Shown here one piece after another: positions 1-12,697 of a stretch of 64,000 nt of DNA. The stretch comes from Limanda limanda. Its lineage: Eukaryota; Chordata; Actinopteri; Pleuronectiformes; Pleuronectidae. Position numbers and translations under genes: made by a program. The notes under the pieces were generated by a model. It did not search any database, had not been told where the DNA came from, and worked only from the letters and a program-made list of their open reading frames with translations. Location: NCBI RefSeq assembly GCF_963576545.1, contig NC_083655.1, positions 13,936,440-14,000,439 on the forward strand, written 5' to 3'. Within the stretch, counting starts at the first letter, position 1; every line of letters starts with the position of its first letter.

Positions 1-3000
1 AAACGTCAGGGCAGCATCTTTTCTGAAGGTGATCGTGAGCTACACACCCTGAGAACTTCACAAAGGAACACCTGCTCGCCTGCTTATTCGGGCAATTATC
101 AAATCGGCCCATCACATGGCAGCAGCACAATGCACACAGCTATGTAGATACAGGTCACTTTCAAACATGTACAGTTTTTTAACGAAGAAACAGGAAGTTC
201 TGTGGATAGACCCACCTATTTAAAATGCTTATTCTTGCATAATGGTAGATATGCATGTGGAAAAATAAGGAGCCTTCAGTCCTTACACTTCTGAAACCTA
301 CAGACCCGGATGAAACACACTGTTGGAGAAGCTGTGACTCCACAAACAGCTGTGGCTGTGCAGAGCAAAGCGAGGCCTTAACAACTGATCGTTTAATGTT
401 CCTAATAAAGTTCTTTAAAGACTGTGTATGTCTTTTACTACTGTGCCTCCCATTTATTTGACATTGTAAGGGTCAGTCCACCCTATTTACATGAAACCAT
501 AGTTTTTATTTTGTATCTAGCAAAAGGCTGCCCAAGTTTGGAAATTTGGACTTTACCAATACGACAGAGCAGAGTAAATAACTCTGATGCAGGATACCTG
601 TTAATATTATTTTAATGATTGTTTTTATTAGGTTTTTATTAATTATATTAGGTGACTTTACATGATTTTTTGAAAGGTATTCCTTTTCGATTCGCATTCG
701 TTTTCCGTTTCCTTCCTCGTGTCAACATCTGCACATAAATACATAGCTCGAAGCAGCAAGTGGTTTACTTAGCTTAAAGCAAATATTGGAAGTAGTTGGT
801 TAAAACAAAAACTGTTGGCAAATAGACTATCATTGGTTGGCCGTGTGTGCTTAGTCCTACACGAGCACGTAAACAAAACAAACAGATTTAAAACAAGTCG
901 AGATGGAAAAACACACAACACGACCAATTATATAAGCAAACACAAAAAACAACTTTCAGCCAACACAACCAAAAACAAACACTGTGTCGTTGACTACTGC
1001 ATATTCACGCACACAATTCAGATTTTTCAATGGACCTAGCCAAATGGAACCCTGGGCCAAATTTTCCACATTTAAAGGCAATACAATTTTTGCAAAGATA
1101 TTATATATCTATATATTGCCAATTCCAATCCTTATTCGCCCTTTGTGCTGACTCAACACAACTTAGAAGCTTTTGAGTCTTTATATATGTACAAACTGGC
1201 TAATGTGTACAACTTCCAGCAGGGTTGTGTCTTTACTTTGTCGTCCCTACAGGCAAGATGCCCTACAGGTGTATTGCCACCCTGCTGGAAACAAATGCAA
1301 ACACAAACGCAGGCCCGTTCAGTGAAGATAGTCTAATGATAAATAAACAGTCTTACATGAAAATGAGTGGACAGACTGGCGGGCAGGTACACAGGCAGGT
1401 AAACATCCAGGCAGTTACAAAATACAGCAGCAAATAGACACAAAAGGTTCGTAAACAGACAAACCGACGAGGAGCTGCTGACATAGGCAGCTGTAAATAT
1501 TGGTTTGGCTGATGAGGGAGGTGGGATCAGGTGAGTGAGCGAGAACGCAAGCTGCGGAACAAGTGGAATTTGGAAAAGAAATATTACAAATTAAAGAAAA
1601 GTGTGGGTACATCAGATGGAGACTTGGAGAAGGGCAGGTCTGGAGAGGTGATGGAGAACACATGTCCAGGGCTGGAGACCGGGGGGGCGAGGGGAAGTGC
1701 CATCAGACTTTGACATGGAGTCAGTCGTGACACGTTTCATTATATAGTCAGGCCCAGTAATATGCTCACGTATGGCATTTCCCAGATTTGCTCTGGCCAG
1801 TAAGAAACTGGCGAGTTCGCCTACCTCCTTTTCTCCTTCTTTGAAAATAAATGTATATTTCCCTTTCCATTCATTAGCCTCACATGCATCCTTTCCTTCC
1901 CTCCTTCCTCCTTTTCTTTTAATATGTCTCTTTTTCCATTCAGTACAACATCCTCACTTGTTTTGCTCCATGTCTCCCTGTCTTCTCCTTTTTTTCTTTC
2001 ATTAAAAGCTTTCCAAACACTTGTGAATCAGTAGAGGACACAACCTGAAGATGACTCACTTTGTGTTTGCTGCCAAATCTCTTTGGGAGAACACATGAAT
2101 AAATGGCACCCTTATTGGAAATGTGTCATATACTCAAATGAGCTTAAAAATGCTGATAAAAAATTCGTAACATTTCGAGTTCATCGTCATTATTTTGGGT
2201 CCGATGAAAGTAAGCGTGTAGGTTCAGCCACAAATATAAAGTCACATCAGTGGAATCATTCGACACAAGCTTTTCTGCCAGTGCATCTCCGTGCCTGATC
2301 AAAGCCAGTGACTTTGAACTTGGGTCCATTTGCCCTCACGAGAACTCTCTTAATCCAGTGCTTCCCAGTTTAGGAGCGCTCCCCTACAACACAGAAGCTC
2401 CGCTCATTAGAATTAGAGACATTAGTTACGACCAAAGGAACGCTATTTCACGCACATCTCCCCGACTGACTAAATGAAGCTTTGCAAATCCTCCGCAGCT
2501 TTTAATAGCTGCCACTAATATCGCAGGTCACAAGCGATTGCACCCTCCGACTACGATTTGGCTGATGAAACACAGGCTGAGATTATCAGTGTTATTTACG
2601 CTTGTGTATCACTCTGGCGTAAAGACGCACTTATGGAAATGCAGCCCCTCTGCAGTAATTCACTTTATAATGATTTATGTTCCGAGAGTTTGTGGGGAAA
2701 TGTGGTGACACGAGCGGCGACAACCCACAATTCAACGGGGTTCTTTCAACCAGCGTTTTTTTTCCCCTCTGTTGTGTTGACTGAGAAATAATGCATATCA
2801 ATATACATCAAGTCACAAAGGCTCAGTGTGTTGTAGGAACACAAGAGTGGCCTGCACTACAGTACGATGGTTCCACCTTCACAAATCAATTATTAAGTCG
2901 GGAGTAAATAATAGGATGCATGTCTAATTACCCAACAATCCAGAAGCTTTTGGGGGCCCTGCCAGTGGAGCCAACACACGCATTACCACTCAAACACACG

Positions 3001-3540
3001 TGTCCGCCAATGCAAACACGCAACTTGAATTAACGTATAGTCACAGGTACTCCATCCATCGACCAATTAAAATAGCAGATTACTATGTTGACTGCGTGTG
3101 TGTAAATGCGCGTGTGTGTGTGTGTGGGCACTGTTGCCACGCACACAGGGAGGCAGGCAGGCAGGCAGACCTCACATTGCCCAGAGCTACTCGGTAAGGA
3201 TTCCCGATAAGGAGAATTAGTCAAAACTTGGGAGCTGCCAGTCAGTGCCAATTAAACTTTAATCTTGGGCTGAAACAGGCACAAATAAATTAAACCCTTG
3301 TGAGCGGCAATGTGCGCGCTCCTGATAATAGGGGATTGAAGTCGTCTCGGAGCGAGGCTGCATGTTCCCCCAGCTCCGGCGTGGCAGGCGGCGGTGCAGG
3401 GGGAAAACAGGGGTGAGGCGCTGGTGACGGAGTGAACTGGAAGGAACTGTGAAAGTTGAAGGAATCATAAGCAGGCGCACGTTTATTACCAGGATCGGTG
3501 ATGCTGGAGAGCAGACGTAAAGAAATCATGGCACAAGTTT
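1..3540. other. Unique non-coding sequence, no gene seen
   Basis: No coding region is supported here. Open frames are all under 85 codons and lack family resemblance. The stretch holds a 12-bp inverted repeat at 1214-1290, a C/T-rich tract at about 1850-2005, a short (GGCA)4 at about 3150-3170 beside a short TG-rich run at 3093-3126, and otherwise complex sequence. The part at about 2330-2720 is non-repetitive and could include conserved non-coding DNA, but this cannot be judged without an alignment. Confidence 0.6.
1214..1290. repeat. Perfect 12-bp inverted repeat with 53-nt spacer
   Basis: The word TTCCAGCAGGGT at 1214-1225 is matched exactly by its reverse complement at 1279-1290. Inside the spacer, CCCTACAGG occurs twice as a direct repeat (1245-1253 and 1261-1269). 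Pairing does not continue into the flanks or far into the spacer, so this is a short stem rather than a microRNA-type hairpin. It may be the remnant of a small non-autonomous transposon. Confidence 0.6.
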
Positions 3541-6500
3541 GTAAAAGAAAAAAAAAGAAAAAAAGGTTTGGGCTGTTTACATGCCTGATAATTGTTTTAA
3601 TTGCCCAATTATAATTCTAGAGCAGTTGAAAAAGTGTAAGTACATTTTAAAATTGTACTGTAAACAGATCACACTTTTTCTTCCATGTACAGTACACAAA
3701 CACTTTCCTTACACACTGTAGACGTATGCAAATATCAATTCTGACACCTCTCCATGGCCCATGCCTAAATACATTATGCTTATTAGAATTGCCACCGAGG
3801 CATGCAATTGACCTCCATAGGTCCAGCTCTTTTTTTTTCTTCTCCTCATAGAAAACTCGGCAGAAGCCCCGTGTATATATTTTTTTTTTGTAAATGTCTT
3901 TGGACAATATTGGGGTGGAATCATATTGGACCTTGCAGTGGATGTGTTGGAATTTGATAACCAAACCATGCATGAAGCTCCCAGTGCCAAATGGAAATTA
4001 TATTTTCAATCATGCTCAGGCATGGAAAACAGAGCGCGAGTATCAACCAATATAATATGAATAATAGAGCGAGATCTACCCTTTAAATCAGCCAGAAGAA
4101 ATATTATTTTTTATGTTGCAATATTCAAAAGTGTGGTTGTCTCCATGAACACTGTATAGAGGGGGATATTTCATTAATATTTTTTAATGAATTAGCACGC
4201 TTATCTCTATTTCCTGTGCCCGACCTGTGCTAGCCCTGTGTTTAATTTCAAAGTAATTTTCTTGGTATATGAGCGTGTGGCTTAGGTATTAATGTCATCG
4301 GCTTCGTCAGCCAATGCCATGATTTATTCCAGAGCAGCGGTCACATACATCCTAATATCTTAAAAAATAAGCCCCAGAGAAATGCTGTAATGAGAAAACA
4401 ATAACATTAACAATATTAGCAACAATAATGGAAATAATTGCCGGTGAAGCAACACTGGTAATCACACATAGAGAAATACCTCTGTTGTTTTTTTTTGACC
4501 GAATCGTACACAATTATCTTGCATGTGTATATAATATAATTAATTCTATGTCTGAGCCTGTTAGCCCGGGGCGATCAGCATAGAATCAGTTTTGTATGTA
4601 TAATAGATCAGAGCGCAGTTCATGAATAAAACAAACGTGGGGAGTATGCAGCAGTGACTGTGAATGTTTGTCTTTGGACAGCGGAATCAAAGTGAACATG
4701 TAATATTGTGATAATCCATACTTGATGAATTCAAGGGGCTGACTTGCCTTAGCTAAGTTCAGCTAATTTCCAGACATGGCTTGCCTCCATAATTGAGTTT
4801 CCAATAACATTATGATTATTCCAGCCCACATGATAATTGAATTCAAGGTATTTTTTTTTTTTCTTAACACTGCAATATTGTAGATGTGTGATTATTATGC
4901 ATTTGCATGTAGATTTCAGTGCCTTCCTGAAACTCATCACTTTTCTCCTAACTGGATTTCCTATATTGTAGCATACATTTGGCTCATAACAAATGACGGG
5001 ATCCCCTCTCGTTATGAGCATAGAGTCAATTATTCCAAAAAGTTCATTTTTATATCAATTTTACCGCGCAAAATGATATTGCAATGAAGAACCCCCCCTC
5101 TCCCCTCTTTCCGAAAAACTCCAAAAATCAACCCTGCACCGGGCGGGTTTGCCGTTCTCATTATACGTGGAAAGTGAATATTTTTACTGTTGAACTCATC
5201 AAATTCACATCACTGCCAATACTCCTCCTGACTGCTTCCAGTTTGATCCTGCTTAAGAAATGCTATCAAACTTAGACACCCTGGCCCCCAATGCTCATCT
5301 GTTGCATAATGTAGGCTTTATAGGCAGGAGTGGCGCGGGCGTGAATGTAATTTTCATTAGGCTGATAGAGCCCCCAACAGATTCAGCCTGTGAGCGGGGG
5401 GGGGGGGGTACAGTAGGGGCACAAAGCAGAGCAGGGAGCCGGCTGCTGAATACGTGAGTGCCGCGGCGTTTCTTTTCAGAGGCACAATGCGCCAAATCCC
5501 CTCTCGTCAGAGCTCTAGGTGAACTAGTTGGCATCTTCAGTACCCCTGCATGAAATTAATTTTTGACAACGCAAGACTGAGAGGTTGATGCATTCATACA
5601 GAGCTGCATCAACTAAACAGAATCCCATGGTGTGAATCTTTCTCCACCATCTACCCTGCATCTGCCTCACACTCACCCCGAGGAGGCAAAAGCGCTTTTT
5701 TAAAATTTGATCGGCACGGGCTCTGCGAGTTTATGGGTGCAGTAGATAGTGTTTCAGCGTCAGTGTAACACAAGCTGCTTGCTCCGAGTTGTGCTAACTG
5801 TCACATCGGGGGATGACTGGGCAACTAGTCAATGCTCTGAGCTACCGGGCACACATGGGTGGCCGTGAATGGAAGCTCTATCCGTTCTCATCACTCGCAG
5901 GTTGCCATGGGGCTCGGCAGTGCAGAATGGCACCAGCCAAGACATTATGCCACAGTTTAGCTGTTGTTTTGCATAAATGTTGAATCACGCCAGTGTCCTT
6001 TCGGTGTGTAACCACAGCCTGCGTTGTTATTGATTTAATGCTCACTAATATTTAAACTGCCCTGAGGGATCGATGTTGTTGAACATGATTTAATATGGCC
6101 GACCATCGCGGATACAAATGCGGCCACATTACACGGAAAAAACAGAGTTGTTTGGTGTGTGATTTAACTTCTTTTGAATGTTAGTAAAGCAAACATCAGA
6201 TCACACGGGTGTTATTTCAAACTGAGATATCCATGAATTAAAAAAAATATGCTGGTGCAAAATAAATAACAGCATTATTTATTAATAAATGAGTTGTGTT
6301 TCAGGGAAAATCACTGACTGAAAAATCGGCATTGCAGTGTATCCTTTGTGCTTTTAGTGATATAAATGATCAGTGTCGAGCAAAATGTATATATTTCCCT
6401 GCTCTTTCTTGGTATTTTGATATATATTATTTTGGAAATGAGCTGAATTCCCCGTGATGGGAAGACATCGGGGGGTGGAAAGGAAAAGCCAGAAATAAGT

Positions 6501-6718
6501 AGGAAAGAAAGGTTGCAACAACTTTTAACAAAACATGACATGCGAATGAGGGCTGAGTCCTCATTTACATATGTTGACATTTCGCGGAGAATATTTCAAC
6601 GTTAGGCTGAGCTGTAATGAACTCCTGCCAGGGAGCAGTCAAGGAATAATGTTTCCATAAAGGTAACCTGTCCACATCTCCTCCAGGAGAAAGATGTGGA
6701 GGAGAAAAGAGACATTTT
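3541..6718. other. AT-rich unique sequence, no gene seen
   Basis: Complex AT-rich sequence with poly(A)/poly(T) runs (for example 3548-3566 and 4850-4863) and a G13 run at 5396-5408. No ORF above 108 codons and none recognisable. The texture (many ATTA/TAAT words, few simple repeats) is like vertebrate enhancer-rich desert. The most suggestive part is listed separately (4500-5020). Confidence 0.55.
4500..5020. promoter_or_regulatory. Candidate enhancer-like block (homeodomain and octamer words)
   Basis: This AT-rich block contains several homeodomain core words (AATTAATT near 4537, ATAATTGA near 4830), paired AATTGA words and an octamer-like ATTTGCAT at about 4901-4908. It has no open frame of note. 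The call rests only on motif density and sequence complexity. Such words are frequent by chance in AT-rich DNA, so this is a nomination for alignment rather than an identified element. Confidence 0.25.
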
Positions 6719-6758
6719 TTCTCTCCCGCTCTCTCTCTCTCTCTCTCCTTCTCTCTTC
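6719..6758. repeat. (CT)n microsatellite, interrupted
   Basis: A run of CT dinucleotides, with one CCG interruption near the start, grades into TTCTCTCTTCCTCC. It is a homopyrimidine tract on the + strand, and the minus-strand ORFs rich in R and E that cross it are by-products. Confidence 0.9.
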
Positions 6759-7489
6759 CTCCGTGTCGGCTGTTTGGTAACAAAGGGGTATTTTTCTTTC
6801 GGCACACTCCATCCATCTTGGCCGATACTGATTTAGTGTATTTTTCCAGCCTTTTTACAGGCTAATTGCGCACAGCAACGGGGAATTTGTTAGTGGTGAC
6901 ACCTTGCCTACCCATTGGGAATGCATCTCATTACCAGGCGCAATGTCCAGGAACATCAGATATTATTAGCTGTCATTAATCTGCCATATATGGTGAAGGG
7001 GGAGAACGGGGGACAGAAGGGCAACAAAGGACACAAAGAGACAAATTTGACGGGCTGGCAAGGGCTGTGTGGTAAGGCCAAAGTTCACAGAGGTTAGCAG
7101 GAACCCAGGTGGACAAATTGAGAGGGAGATTATGAAAGATGATGTCTGGATAGAGTCTTAAACGGGGTAAAAAGAATGTTGCAACCTTTAAAGACTTGAC
7201 ATGCAAATAACACCTAATTTTACTGACATATGCTCACTTCTTTATACTGAACAATTTGAACAAAGATTGAATGGAAGGTCGGCTGAAATTCCTTTTTGGA
7301 GTCTGATGGATAATTCTTACTACTTGGACAGGCCAGGGGGTGCATCAAAAATCATGTTCTCTGATTTCTATAGCACCTTTACCTTGTCTTACTAAAGGAC
7401 AACGACTGGCATCTAGGTTGACGCCCCTCTGGTGTCTTGGTGTTCTACCTCACCGAGAGAAGTTCTCCAAGGACTCTAAGTGCATCATG
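6759..7489. other. Unique non-coding sequence
   Basis: No gene supported. This is mixed-composition sequence between the (CT)n tract and the LINE fragment. The purine-biased piece at 6990-7140 gives small ORFs on both strands with no family likeness. The 5' limit of the LINE fragment is uncertain and could reach back to about 7400. Confidence 0.5.
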
Positions 7490-8312
7490 AGTGATGGCGT
7501 TAACTTGTGTGACCTGGTGGTGAACTTCAGGAGATCCAGGACTCCTGCTACTCAACCTCCAACAGGGCAGACATGGAGCAAAAGGTTCTTGAGTACAAAT
7601 ACCTGGGTGTCCACTTAGAAATTAAACTGGACTGGACCATAAACTCTGTGGTTCTCTCCTAGAAGTTCCAGAGTCTGCCCTTTCTCCTGCAGGGTGCTCC
7701 GTTCCTTCAACGTCTTTGGCACCATGCTGCAGATGTTTTTCTGAGGCCTGAGAGTAGCCGACACCAACAGACTCAACAGAGTGAATCAGAGATCTGGCTC
7801 AGTCTTGGGGGTGGAGCTGGACGGGAGTGGAGGATGTTGTCAAACCTTCTCTCCGTCATGGACAATGTCTCCCACCCTCCACACAGTGTTGTGGTTAGTC
7901 AGAGGAGCAGGTTCAGCCAGAGACTCAGAGAATGACTAAGTGCCTCACTGACCGCTACAGGAGGTCATTCCTTCCTGTGACCATCCAGAAATACAATTCA
8001 TCCCCTTTCTGCTCATCTCCATCAGTCCAATCAACTGTTAATTTACTGCTGACCCACATTAGCCTTTTCATCCTGTTTATCTTTGCACATTAGGATTAAT
8101 TTACTGTTAAATTGCAGCTAATGTTTTTGTCCCTGTTAATTTCCCTGTGATCCTACTTTGCACATAACTTGTTTACCTATTGCCTATTGTTCATTTATTG
8201 TTTCTATAATTTTACTATATTTTTAACATTTTCCATTTATTGACTTATTCTTTAAGTGAGTGGTGAGCAATTACAATAAAGCTAATTCCCTGCAAGGGAT
8301 TCTACTCTTCAT
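7490..8312 (+). mobile_element. Decayed L2/Rex-like LINE, 3' end of the reverse-transcriptase ORF plus 3' UTR
   Basis: Conceptual translation gives the typical C-terminal reverse-transcriptase signature of fish L2/Rex-type LINEs in pieces: LVVNFRRSRTP (about 7510-7550), EYKYLGVHL followed by KLDW (7591-7635), SNLLSVMDNVSHP (7837-7875) and LTDRYRRSFLP (7944-7976). The pieces lie in three different frames and are interrupted by an in-frame TAG after 7660, so the copy is dead. An AT-rich 3' UTR follows, ending with AATAAAG and a short tail near 8275-8312. The element is 5'-truncated, as is usual for LINE insertions. The clade name is from recognition of the motifs, not from a database match. Confidence 0.8.
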
Positions 8313-9204
8313 TCATTATTTTTTATTGGAAAGGAAGAAGAAACGCACAATTTTATAAATAGGTAATTATTAAATATGGACAACAAACAAAGAACAAAGT
8401 ATGTATTACATAAAGATAATTTTCAGTTAATTTCACAATTTTTATTCTATTTCTTGCTCACATCAATGATATAGGCAGCCTCGATTACACTGGTAAATAT
8501 GTATGGTGTTTTATAATATAAGTAATTAATGGGGGCAAATGGGTCCCTCTCTGTTAATGTTTAGAATCCTTCAATAATTAAATAATCACACTGTGTAATT
8601 TTATTTTGGGATTGGTCATAAATATACTCGACTCAAACACCAATAACGTTCCTATCACAAATTGATAATTTATTTATTTTTATGGCATACATTTAAATAA
8701 TGCTAAATGAATCCATATAATATATGTATTTAAAATTAAACATTTCATCATATTTCAGATGAGCAGTTGTGGGACCTGCTTTGATGAAAGTACAGTACGC
8801 CGAGTGAATCATGTTTTTGTCAACAGATCAACTCTTGGGTCTGTTTTTGTCATGTTTCAAACTGCGTTTTGTTCTCAAATCCCATTTGACTCAAATGAAA
8901 ATGACAACCTTAAACTAGATTTTCAGAATAAATTCATTCTCTTTCAATGCCGCCCGATTGTTGCCCAAGAGAGTGTGCTTTCTTCAACACATATGTTTAA
9001 TTTGAAACAGCATCTTTGGCTGTTTTTCCAGCACAGCCCTGCCTGAAGACTGCTACATGCATACTAGATAGGATTACACCTTCTAAGCAGATTTTGTTGT
9101 GGAAGGGTTAACACAGATCCCCCTGCTCTGCTGAACAAACAGGACATCATCTGAAGACACAGGAACTTACTGGGCTCTCATTAACAGACGTTTTACTTCT
9201 CTGT
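8313..9204. other. AT-rich unique sequence
   Basis: Very AT-rich between about 8320 and 8760, then more balanced. The 95-codon open frame at 8759-9046 shows no family features and is likely chance. No repeat family was recognised. It may include further 3' flank of the LINE insertion. Confidence 0.55.
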
Positions 9205-9239
9205 TGTGTGTGTGTGTGTGTGTCGGGGGGGGGGTGGGG
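9205..9239. repeat. (TG)n followed by a G-rich run
   Basis: A short TG run (9205-9223) is followed by CGGGGGGGGGG and TGGGG. It is a simple repeat; the short open frames on either strand through this region are artefacts. Confidence 0.85.
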
Positions 9240-11489
9240 TCCTGCTTTTTTGTACAAAAAGCACGTTGTGGCCTCCTGCCGCGTTGCCTGGCTCTTTGAG
9301 CGAGATGGAGTATATGGCCTAATGACTAAAAGTTCCTCTATAAAAAGTATACAGCGCAGTTCCCTGCAAATTGAGTTTCCTCTTTGTGCCAATTGAGGGT
9401 GGTTTATGTAGGCTGCGGGGAGTTGCTTTGAACTCTAATTCCCCCAAAACTCCAGATTCCTGGGTCAACCCCCCCCAAAAACCCCCAACTCCTTTACTTG
9501 TCCTCTCTCCCACCAGTGATTGAGATGGAGGCAGAGGAGGCTGCTGTCTCAGGACCCCCAAATGCACGCCACATTGCTAATGATTTTCCCAAACAGAGCC
9601 AAAAGAAAACACGCCACAAAATGACATTCAGGTGGCGTGAAGCAGGTGATTCTTCTTTATTGGTAATAAATGAGTTTGTAAATTGGTCTTTATTGGATTA
9701 AACGTTCAAATGGTGTTTACATAAGGCCAAGGCAGAAAGACCTTAGCTGTGGTAGCACTTGATTTAAAGTGGTAACTTTAGAAAGAGGAAATCCGGATGT
9801 TGTAGTTTCTTTAGGAGATAATTCAACTTAAAATATGTGTGGCTTACACAGGTCAGAAACTGTAAAGGTTTAGATTTAATGGATGTGAAAGGGAACAAAA
9901 GCAAATCTAGACAATGTAGGAAAATTATTATTTTTTATTTTAAGTTTTATGTCACAACAAAACAAAGCGACTAAACTAAATTAAGTGCACGATAACCATG
10001 ACACCTCACTATTTTTTAATCTACCAATGTGTAGGCTAGTTTATGATGTAGAAATTCCTTTCTTCACTAATGAAACTCTGTGTAAGAATTTCACACACCC
10101 TACTCCCCCCTTGTTAAACTTGTTTTTAAGGTGAAAGTCAACTATAACCTAAGAAGGCCTGCGTGCAAATAAGAATTTGCCAAGAGGTACTTGCTGCCTG
10201 TCTTTTGTCCTCAGCTATCTTTATTGCCAAAAGCAAATGTTGGCGGCTTCCCATGTGGAAGCAATGGGGGCCTGGATGCCCAGGACTCAGCCAAGTGGCA
10301 GCGATTGTTTTTCATGTCTGGGGCATGAAAGCCGAGCTCGTTCTACACTAATCAAAAAAACCCCAATAAGGTCTCAGTATAAACCCTGAGACTTCTTCTT
10401 CCTTCGTCTTCCTCTTCGTCTTCCTCCTCTTTACCCCCCTCCCCTCCCCACCCCAGCATCTTCACAATTATGCACACACATTGCCATAAATCTAATGCGC
10501 TTTCATGATCTGTGGGAGCGGAGTACATAAAACGTGTTTGCCGGATTTGCATACAAACATACTTATTCTAAATCCCCCTCAGAAGTTGTAAATGATTGTC
10601 TTTTCCTGAAATACATCTCAGCAAATTGTATTTGGGCATGTTTATGAATCCTATTATGGCATGGGTTTTATCATATTTCGTGGACAGTGATGGCTTCTCA
10701 GCGAAGCTGTTAAGAAGAGGGAGAGAGGGGCCTTGGGCAATAGACTTTGTCATTTGTTTCAGATGGGTTCTGGATTCCCCTTCATTGCTCCATGACAGGT
10801 TCACAGTACCAAGATGGAGCTGTGCTAAGTCCTTGCAAGAGTAATTCAGTAACTGCTGTCTGCCGAGCGAGCGAAGCGCCATTCTGTGTTCATTTTGGTC
10901 TTTGATGCACCGCTGTTGAATGCATTACTTAGCTCTTAACGTGATGCAGTAACGGCGGCCCGATCTGACTTTGATTGCGGCCTTTTCAATTCTTCATTTC
11001 TTTTGTGTTTCGCACCCTGTAAATAAATAGTGACATAACGGAGTAGAATGTTGCATAATCGGCCCACAATGGAGCAGAGTTTATAAAGAGCTGGAGAGAT
11101 ACTGGGCAGGGAGGAGAGGCAGGAGTTTGTTAGCAGTGCCTGCAGAGGTCTGAGATTCTAATATGTCTCTGTGCTGCTGTGCTTCCCTGTAGCAGCCGAG
11201 CAGCCAAGGTAAAGTACTGTGGTGGATCCTGGTGGCAGCTGATGGTGGAAAAAATGATTAAAACTAGATTGCTTCGATATACAATCTGCCTACTCACATA
11301 TATTACCATTATTGGGAATACTTCTAGCATTTCAATTGTCCCTGAGGGTCCCTTCACCTCCGTCAGACTTTCCCTTTTGTATAAACACTTCACATTTATA
11401 CGCCGCTCCATTCATGCTAGACACTGTCTTTTCTCAGGAATGTTGTAAATACTGGGATTTTGTTGACGTGCTCAGTTACATGTGACATC
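9240..11489. other. Unique non-coding sequence
   Basis: No supported gene. It includes a C/T-rich tract with CTTCCTC repeats at about 10388-10456, short C and A runs at 9459-9487, and complex sequence at 10560-11100 that is listed separately as a regulatory candidate. Minus-strand open frames at 10568-10882 (104 codons) and 11130-11411 (93 codons) have no recognisable features. Confidence 0.55.
10590..11060. promoter_or_regulatory. Candidate enhancer-like block
   Basis: About 470 bp of complex, repeat-free sequence lies between short low-complexity regions, with balanced composition and words such as CCTATTATGGCATGGG and TGCATTACTTAG. It has no credible reading frame. The call reflects only the texture expected of conserved non-coding DNA in a vertebrate gene desert and needs alignment to other fish. 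Confidence 0.22.
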
Positions 11490-11705
11490 TATTGCACTTC
11501 TGTTCGTCCTGGGAGAGAAATCCTTCACTTGCATCTCTCTCTGAGGTTTCTACCCTTTTTTTCCTCTGTTTTTTTTTTGGGGTTGTTTTCCTTTATTCTT
11601 GTCAAAGGTTAAGAACAGAGGATGTTGCACCCTGTTAAGCCCTATGAGACAAATTGTGATTTGTGCATATTAGCTATATAAATAAAATTTGATTGATTTA
11701 TTGAT
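11490..11705 (+). mobile_element. Teleost dispersed-repeat 3' end (LINE-type tail)
   Basis: The segment carries the sequence order of a very common teleost repeat end: TCCTGGGAGAGAAATCC, then GAGGTTTCTACC, a T-rich stretch, then ACAGAGGATGTTG, CCCTATGAGACAAATTGTGA and GCTATATAAATAAAATTTGATTGATTTATTGAT. The terminal short-period tail (GATT-like) implies a retroposed 3' end on the + strand. I recognise the family from fish genomic sequence but cannot give its formal name. Confidence 0.7.
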
Positions 11706-12640
11706 CGTATATATATATGTGGGAGTAAATAACAGTCCCGCCTTTTCAAGAACAAATTAACTGCATTTCGACAATGTCAAGTATCTGTAATGTTTACTCT
11801 ACTTTATTATTCCCCTCTGTCTGAAATAGCAGCCGGGCTCTTTCGACTCCCGTCAGAATTAGCCATTAATTGGTGGGACAAGCTGCTGAGTGGGGAGGTC
11901 ATAAACATTTCAAGAGTTATAAAACTTTCATTAAGTTCTCACGATATCACACCAGCGAGTGACCCTGCTGCTCCCTGCCTCCCTTTTTTTGTCCGGGTGG
12001 TGTTGAAGAGGGGAATGATTGCGAACAAGAGGCCTCTTTGTGGCGGAGGGAGCCTTTTTCAAACTGTCTTGGCCTTTTGACTCGTCCTAAGCCAGAGATC
12101 AGAGCTTGGAAAGTGGCAAAACAAAGGGCCGATTTAATGAGATTGTAAAACAGGCTGAGGAAAAGGAGGGGGTTACCGAATAGCCAGACTGCCAGCTCTG
12201 GTCCGTTTCAAAAGGTCTTTTCAGGATCTCCTCTAAGCCGTCTCAATATGAGCTGGAGAAAAAAAAAAAGAAAAATCAAAGGACTCGGAATGCTTCGACA
12301 GATTCTGACATGAGGAAGATGTGGATGTTTGTCTGCTGTTTTCCACACAAACGGGTTGCATGCCCGAAAAAAATAAAGCGCTGATCCACATTTGACGAAT
12401 CGAAAAAAGTATTTTATTATCTCTTTGAAAGTTTTTTTTTATCCAAATCATCAAATAAAAAATATCAGTTACATTTGATAACTGCAAATTTTACTCTTGT
12501 TAATAAACACTCAGTAAATACTAAATAGTTTAAACAATGGGGTCTATAAGTAGAACAAATGCATGAGTAACTTGGGTGATCTTCAAAAAGTAGATAAATA
12601 ATCAGACCAATTATGATAGTTGTACGACAGAACTTCCCGC
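11706..12640. other. Unique non-coding sequence
   Basis: Starts with a short (TA)n at about 11709-11718. The remainder is complex sequence with an A-rich run at 12258-12275. No gene is supported; the 96-codon frame at 11790-12080 has no family features. Confidence 0.55.
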
Positions 12641-12647
12641 TCACACA

Positions 12648-12693
<46 letters not shown>
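12641..12693. repeat. (CA)n microsatellite
   Basis: TCACACACGCG leads into an uninterrupted CA run from about 12652 to 12692. The Thr-His and Cys-Val reading frames across it are artefacts. It is likely to vary in length between individuals. Confidence 0.95.
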
Positions 12694-12697
<4 letters not shown>

